The translations under genes were made by a program, and so were the position numbers. Positions 7,250 through 9,489 of a DNA stretch of 9,489 nt are shown one piece after another. The stretch is from an uncultured Mucispirillum sp. (GTDB taxonomy: Bacteria; Chrysiogenota; Deferribacteres; Deferribacterales; Mucispirillaceae): the NCBI GenBank assembly GCA_945929285.1, contig CAMEOC010000023.1, positions 1 to 9,489 on the forward strand, in the 5' to 3' direction. Numbering within the stretch: position 1 is the first letter of the stretch; every line of letters starts with the position of its first letter. Below the pieces are notes generated by a model. The model saw only the letters and a program-made list of their open reading frames with translations. It did not search any database and had not been told where the DNA came from.

Positions 7250-8017
7250 ATGAAATATAATATAGGGATAGCAGGATTTGGGCATGTTGGCAATGCAATG
7301 AAAAAATTATTTCCAGAGAGTGTTGTATACGATAAAAATAAAAACATAGGAAGTATAAATGAATTAAATAACTGTTATTGTGTATTTATTTGTGTACCTA
7401 CACCACAGGGCAAATCTGGTGAGTGTAATACAACAATAGTTGAAGAATTAATTTCTATGTTAGATGTGGAGTTAATAATTATTCGATCCACTGTTTATGT
7501 TGGTTTTACAGACAAAATGGTTGAAAAGTATAATAAAAATATAGTATTTCAGCCAGAATATTATGGGGAAACAGTTCATCATCCATATGCAGAATTATTG
7601 TCAAGACATTGGATATCTCTAGGCGGCAGTGAAAAGGCTGTAAATATGGCAGTACATGTTTATCAGCAGGTTTATAATTCATCTATAAAAATATATCAAG
7701 ATTCAGCTAAAAATGTTGAGTTTGCAAAATATATGGAAAATGCTTTTTTTGCTGCTAAAGTAACTTTTTGTAATGAAATGTATGATATAGCAGAAAAACT
7801 GGGAGTAAACTATAATAGAGCTAGAGAAATGTGGCTTGCTGATGAACGTATTGGTCCATTTCACACATTTGTATATCCTGAAAATAGAGGCTATGGAGGT
7901 TCTTGTCTTCCAAAAGATATTGCTTCCATAATATATCAGGCAGAAGAATATGGTTATGAACCAGCATTTTTAAAAAGTGTTGTAGAAAAGAATAATATGT
8001 ATAAACAATCTAGATAG
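7250..8017 (+). CDS. Short UDP-glucose/GDP-mannose dehydrogenase-family protein
   Basis: This encodes 255 residues, starting 15 bases after the previous stop behind GAGGTGAGG (7236-7244). The N-terminal Rossmann NAD site is GFGHVG (9-14), followed by the family's VPTP (49-52), STVYVGFTD (80-88, equivalent of STVPPGTT) and QPEYYGE (101-107, equivalent of NPEFLREG). The central domain has AKYMENA with the expected Lys160 and Asn164. The catalytic thiol is Cys219 in GYGGSCLPKD (214-223). These enzymes oxidise a nucleotide hexose twice to the uronate using NAD. Usual family members are about 390-450 residues; this one stops at the end of the central helical domain and lacks the C-terminal NDP-sugar-binding domain. 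No remnant of that domain is seen downstream. Because the reading frame is clean and the break is at a domain edge, it looks like a natural short form, possibly acting on an unusual sugar substrate. Confidence 0.9.
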   Translation: MKYNIGIAGFGHVGNAMKKLFPESVVYDKNKNIGSINELNNCYCVFICVPTPQGKSGECNTTIVEELISMLDVELIIIRSTVYVGFTDKMVEKYNKNIVFQPEYYGETVHHPYAELLSRHWISLGGSEKAVNMAVHVYQQVYNSSIKIYQDSAKNVEFAKYMENAFFAAKVTFCNEMYDIAEKLGVNYNRAREMWLADERIGPFHTFVYPENRGYGGSCLPKDIASIIYQAEEYGYEPAFLKSVVEKNNMYKQSR

Positions 8018-8189
8018 TGTTTTCAAGCTGGCAGGAAGGTATATATTATACAAGTTATAATTAATGTTATATTTTAGAGTTACATATATATCATTATGAA
8101 ACTTATTTTCTTTTATTTTAATAAATATATCTTATGTCATATTGCTATGATTTTATTTAATTGTAAAAAATAAAAACGTAAAAAAGTGC

Positions 8190-8217
8190 TTGTATTTTTT
8201 TGAATATAGTGTATAAA
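8190..8217 (+). promoter_or_regulatory. Promoter-like site in the intergenic region
   Basis: TTGTAT at 8190-8195 is separated by 16 bases from TATAAA at 8212-8217. No reading frame starts near it, so if active it would transcribe a non-coding RNA or a long leader. The ATAGTGTATAA block is repeated at 8749-8760, in front of the intact small gene. Confidence 0.4.
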
Positions 8218-8223
8218 CATTAT

Positions 8224-8344
8224 AGATGGGATAATCGTTACATAATCCAGATAAAATAGCCTATTATTTTATCGTTCTATTATTGAGGATTGATTATCGT
8301 AGTTTATCATACATTTTCAATTGGTTCATTTTTTGAAATTTTTT
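8224..8344 (+). ncRNA. Candidate structured small RNA or leader
   Basis: Downstream of the promoter at 8190-8217 three pairings are compatible with one fold. GATAATC (8230-8236) pairs with GATTATC (8292-8298). AATCC (8244-8248) pairs with GGATT (8287-8291). A 9-bp GATAAAATA/TATTTTATC stem (8250-8258 with 8265-8273) has a six-base loop. A weak hairpin TTTCAA/TTGAAA (8315-8320 with 8333-8338) followed by six T (8339-8344) could end the transcript. I recognise no known RNA family. AT-rich DNA gives such pairings by chance, so the call is tentative. Confidence 0.25.
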
Positions 8345-8560
8345 GATAACTCATCCGTAACTTATATTTGCATTGTTTATGTTGTTGTATGTTTTTGTAC
8401 TTATAATATTTTGTATGTATAAATTCTGATTTTAAACAATGTAAGTATGATGGAATAATATGCTTTCATATATTTTATGTATGTAATACATGACTTAGGT
8501 GGGCATGTTGGAATTTGTTAAACTCTATAGTTATTAAAACTTGAGTTTATGGAGGATGTT

Positions 8561-8646
8561 ATGGATATGCTGATGTCATAAAATGGTAATACTACTGTTC
8601 AATACTGATTAAGAGCAAATGCAGTTTGCAGACAGTATAATAATAA
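8561..8646 (+). pseudogene. Decayed duplicate of the small Asn/Gln-rich gene
   Basis: GGAGG at 8551-8555 precedes an ATG at 8561 whose frame reads M-D-M-L-M-S and stops at TAA 8579-8581. The DNA after the stop still aligns with the intact gene at 8834: ATGTCA (8573-8578 versus 8846-8851), CAAATGNAGT (8616-8625 versus 8895-8904) and CAGTATA (8633-8639 versus 8912-8918). The offset changes from 273 to 279, so a six-base deletion lies between. The copy has lost its frame shortly after the sixth codon. It appears to be a tandem paralogue left to decay, although a short leader peptide cannot be excluded. Confidence 0.6.
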
Positions 8647-8733
8647 ATTTATTGTTAAATTTTGCTATAAGATTCAATTGCTTTTATTAGTTTAATAATA
8701 TGGCATTAAAGAATAGGTTATAGACAAGTGAAG

Positions 8734-8761
8734 TTAATACTATTTTATTATAGTGTATAAT
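8734..8761 (+). promoter_or_regulatory. Promoter for the intact small gene
   Basis: TTAATA at 8734-8739 is 16 bases before TATAAT at 8756-8761. This would start transcription near 8768 and leave a leader of roughly 65 bases before the start codon at 8834. It overlaps a GTG at 8753 that could otherwise be read as a longer start, which supports the internal ATG as the true one. Confidence 0.5.
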
Positions 8762-8833
8762 AAACCATTATATACTATACTATATTGTATTGTTCTTTTG
8801 ATGTCAATAATATTAATATATGGAGGTGGTTTT

Positions 8834-8977
8834 ATGAGTAAACTAATGTCACCAAAAGACAATGCTGCTAACATTCAAAATCCTAACAAAGGTACAAATG
8901 GAGTGAATAAGCAGTATAGTCAAAATCAAGGTAACAGGGGCAAACAGTTAAACCCTAATCAAAAAGGTAAATCATAA
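8834..8977 (+). CDS. Small Asn/Gln/Lys/Gly-rich hydrophilic protein, function unknown
   Basis: This encodes 47 residues. The ATG at 8834 lies seven bases after a perfect GGAGG (8822-8826). A longer version from GTG 8753 would add 27 mostly hydrophobic residues but has no ribosome site and overlaps the promoter, so I reject it. The product begins MSKLMSPKD and is rich in Asn, Gln, Lys and Gly, with NPNKGTNGVNKQY in the middle and QGNRGKQLNPNQK near the end. It has almost no hydrophobic residues and is probably disordered. I cannot assign a function. A decayed copy lies about 270 bp upstream, and a HicA-like broken gene follows 40 bp downstream, perhaps on the same transcript. Confidence 0.7.
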   Translation: MSKLMSPKDNAANIQNPNKGTNGVNKQYSQNQGNRGKQLNPNQKGKS

Positions 8978-8978
8978 C

Positions 8979-8998
8979 AGTGGGTAGTTCTACCCACT
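8979..8998 (+). other. Perfect 8-bp hairpin between two small genes
   Basis: AGTGGGTA (8979-8986) pairs perfectly with TACCCACT (8991-8998) around a GTTC loop, starting two bases after the small gene's stop. It is followed by AACAAAAAGGAG, which contains the ribosome site of the next frame and has no U-tract, so it is not a classical terminator. It could be an RNA stability or processing element, or could tune translation of the next gene. Confidence 0.65.
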
Positions 8999-9017
8999 AA
9001 CAAAAAGGAGTAAGAAT

Positions 9018-9206
9018 ATGAAAAAAATGATTAAAGAAGTAATGAAAATATATACAAGACAAGGGTTTATATTTGAAAATTGAAAAAAGCATCTCGTCGC
9101 AATTTATAAAGATGCTAAGAAAATGGTTACGATAGGAATGATGCCAAGTGATTACAGAGCCTATAAAAATATCTGTAAAGATTTAGAATATGCAATGGTG
9201 GCATAG
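9018..9206 (+). pseudogene. HicA-like small gene with an in-frame TGA
   Basis: The ATG at 9018 follows AAGGAG (9005-9010) by seven bases. After 21 codons a TGA (9081-9083) interrupts the frame, but the same frame continues without a shift to TAG 9204-9206, giving 62 codons in all. The second part reads KKHLVAIYKDAKKMVTIGMM and then PSDYRAYKNICKDLEYAMVA. The pattern of a basic N-terminal helix, a KH, a short strand pair, then PSDxRAxKNIxxDL resembles small HicA-like (dsRBD-like) proteins found in phages and toxin-antitoxin loci. The family assignment comes from memory of the pattern and is uncertain. GGA to TGA is the simplest origin, restoring NGKKH. A truncated 21-residue peptide is the likely product. 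No HicB partner is recognised. Confidence 0.5.
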
Positions 9207-9245
9207 AGGCTCAAAAAATCAATAAATCTTTATTAGTTAATACCA

Positions 9246-9434
9246 ATGGATTGTACTTTTAGATATTTTGAAAGTGCAAAAAGCCGTTATAATAATTTTA
9301 AAAGAGATAAAGAAATTATAAATGAAGATGAATATAATGCTTTTATTTTGCTTTATTTGTCTTTTTGTAGTGAAGATTATAAATTTCGCAAAGATAGTAT
9401 AATGAAATATTCACGATACATCAAATATATATGA
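9246..9434 (+). CDS. Short hypothetical frame running into the right-end repeat
   Basis: This frame has 62 codons, from ATG 9246 to TGA 9432-9434. The product is charged and probably helical, with FESAKSRYNNFKRDKEIINE near its start and FRKDSIMKYSRYIKYI at its end. No Shine-Dalgarno sequence precedes the ATG, and an in-frame stop lies just before it, so it may be a fragment of a larger gene rather than a working one. Its last nine codons lie in the 83-bp repeat. Past the TGA the same frame stays open to TAA 9477-9479. I do not recognise the protein. Confidence 0.3.
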   Translation: MDCTFRYFESAKSRYNNFKRDKEIINEDEYNAFILLYLSFCSEDYKFRKDSIMKYSRYIKYI

Positions 9435-9489
9435 AAATACATAGTTGTAGGTATGCAAAAAAGATATAATTGTATATAATTTTTTTAAA
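9407..9489 (+). repeat. Right-end direct repeat, matching 222-304
   Basis: These 83 bases align without gaps to 222-304 with four mismatches and run to the window edge, so the repeat may continue beyond. The left match starts about 15 bases inside copy 2; the CGAAGAGGGG opening of the left copies is absent here. The two copies are about 9.2 kb apart in the same orientation and bracket the helix-turn-helix pseudogene, the glycan operon and the decaying small genes. Confidence 0.9.

Larger units (their letters stand above)
8018..8560. other. Long intergenic region after the operon
   Basis: No gene of convincing length is seen on either strand. No GC-stem/U-tract terminator follows the dehydrogenase gene; only a tiny hairpin, GTATA/TATAC at 8039-8051, is visible. 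The stretch contains the promoter at 8190-8217 and the RNA candidate at 8224-8344. Further on are a hairpin ATGTAT/ATACAT (8477-8482 with 8486-8491) and a 7-bp pairing TAAACTC/GAGTTTA (8519-8525 with 8543-8549) just before the GGAGG of the decayed small gene. The rest looks like degraded AT-rich DNA. Confidence 0.5.

Noticed and set aside
8306..8353. 15-codon reverse-strand frame beginning MSYQKISKN
   Set aside because: It is very short with no convincing ribosome site, and is probably chance.
8753..8833. GTG start giving the small protein a 27-residue hydrophobic N-terminus
   Set aside because: There is no ribosome site, the GTG sits in the promoter -10 region, and a perfect GGAGG at 8822-8826 points to the ATG at 8834. 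The decayed paralogue has the same GGAGG-ATG arrangement.
9081..9083. TGA read as tryptophan (mycoplasma-type code)
   Set aside because: Tryptophan in the three long genes is always TGG, the giant gene runs 5.7 kb without an internal TGA and then stops at one. A TGA-Trp genome would show many internal TGA codons.

Overview
The window is a very AT-rich bacterial segment. It uses the standard code (tryptophan is TGG throughout the long genes) and has strong Shine-Dalgarno sites of the GGAGG/AAGGAG type. The base composition, codon choice (TTA, AGA, AAT, ATA) and accessory gene content fit a low-GC host such as a Brachyspira-like spirochaete or a low-GC Firmicute or Fusobacterium. This assignment is a guess from composition; no rRNA or housekeeping gene is present to fix it.

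Layout. Positions 1-413 hold two imperfect copies of a ~112 bp repeat, an inverted repeat and a promoter. Positions 414-715 are a HigA/XRE-type helix-turn-helix antitoxin-like gene broken by a one-base deletion in a poly-A run. Positions 716-1029 are an AT-rich leader. Positions 1030-8017 form a tight three-gene operon. Its first gene encodes a 1891-residue protein with about seven apparent domains: radical SAM, GT2-like glycosyltransferase, a second GT-A-like domain, a protein-kinase-like fold, a SAM methyltransferase, a third GT-A-like domain and a final GT2 domain. It overlaps by 29 bp a SLOG/TIGR00725-type nucleotide-binding protein gene, followed 15 bp later by a short UDP-glucose/GDP-mannose dehydrogenase-like protein that keeps its catalytic residues but lacks the usual C-terminal domain.

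Positions 8018-9489 are a decaying accessory region. They contain a long non-coding stretch with a promoter and a foldable RNA candidate, a degraded copy of a small Asn/Gln-rich gene, an intact 47-codon copy of the same gene, a 20-bp hairpin, a HicA-like small gene interrupted by an in-frame TGA, and a short unrecognised reading frame. That frame runs into another copy of the left-hand repeat, about 95% identical over 83 bp, so the whole cassette lies between direct repeats.

The operon reads as a glycan or glycoconjugate assembly locus. The dehydrogenase could supply an oxidised nucleotide sugar, and several transferase domains plus radical SAM, kinase-like and methyltransferase modules are fused in one polypeptide. 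The substrate and product cannot be told from sequence. Broken small genes and flanking repeats suggest a horizontally acquired or recombination-prone island.
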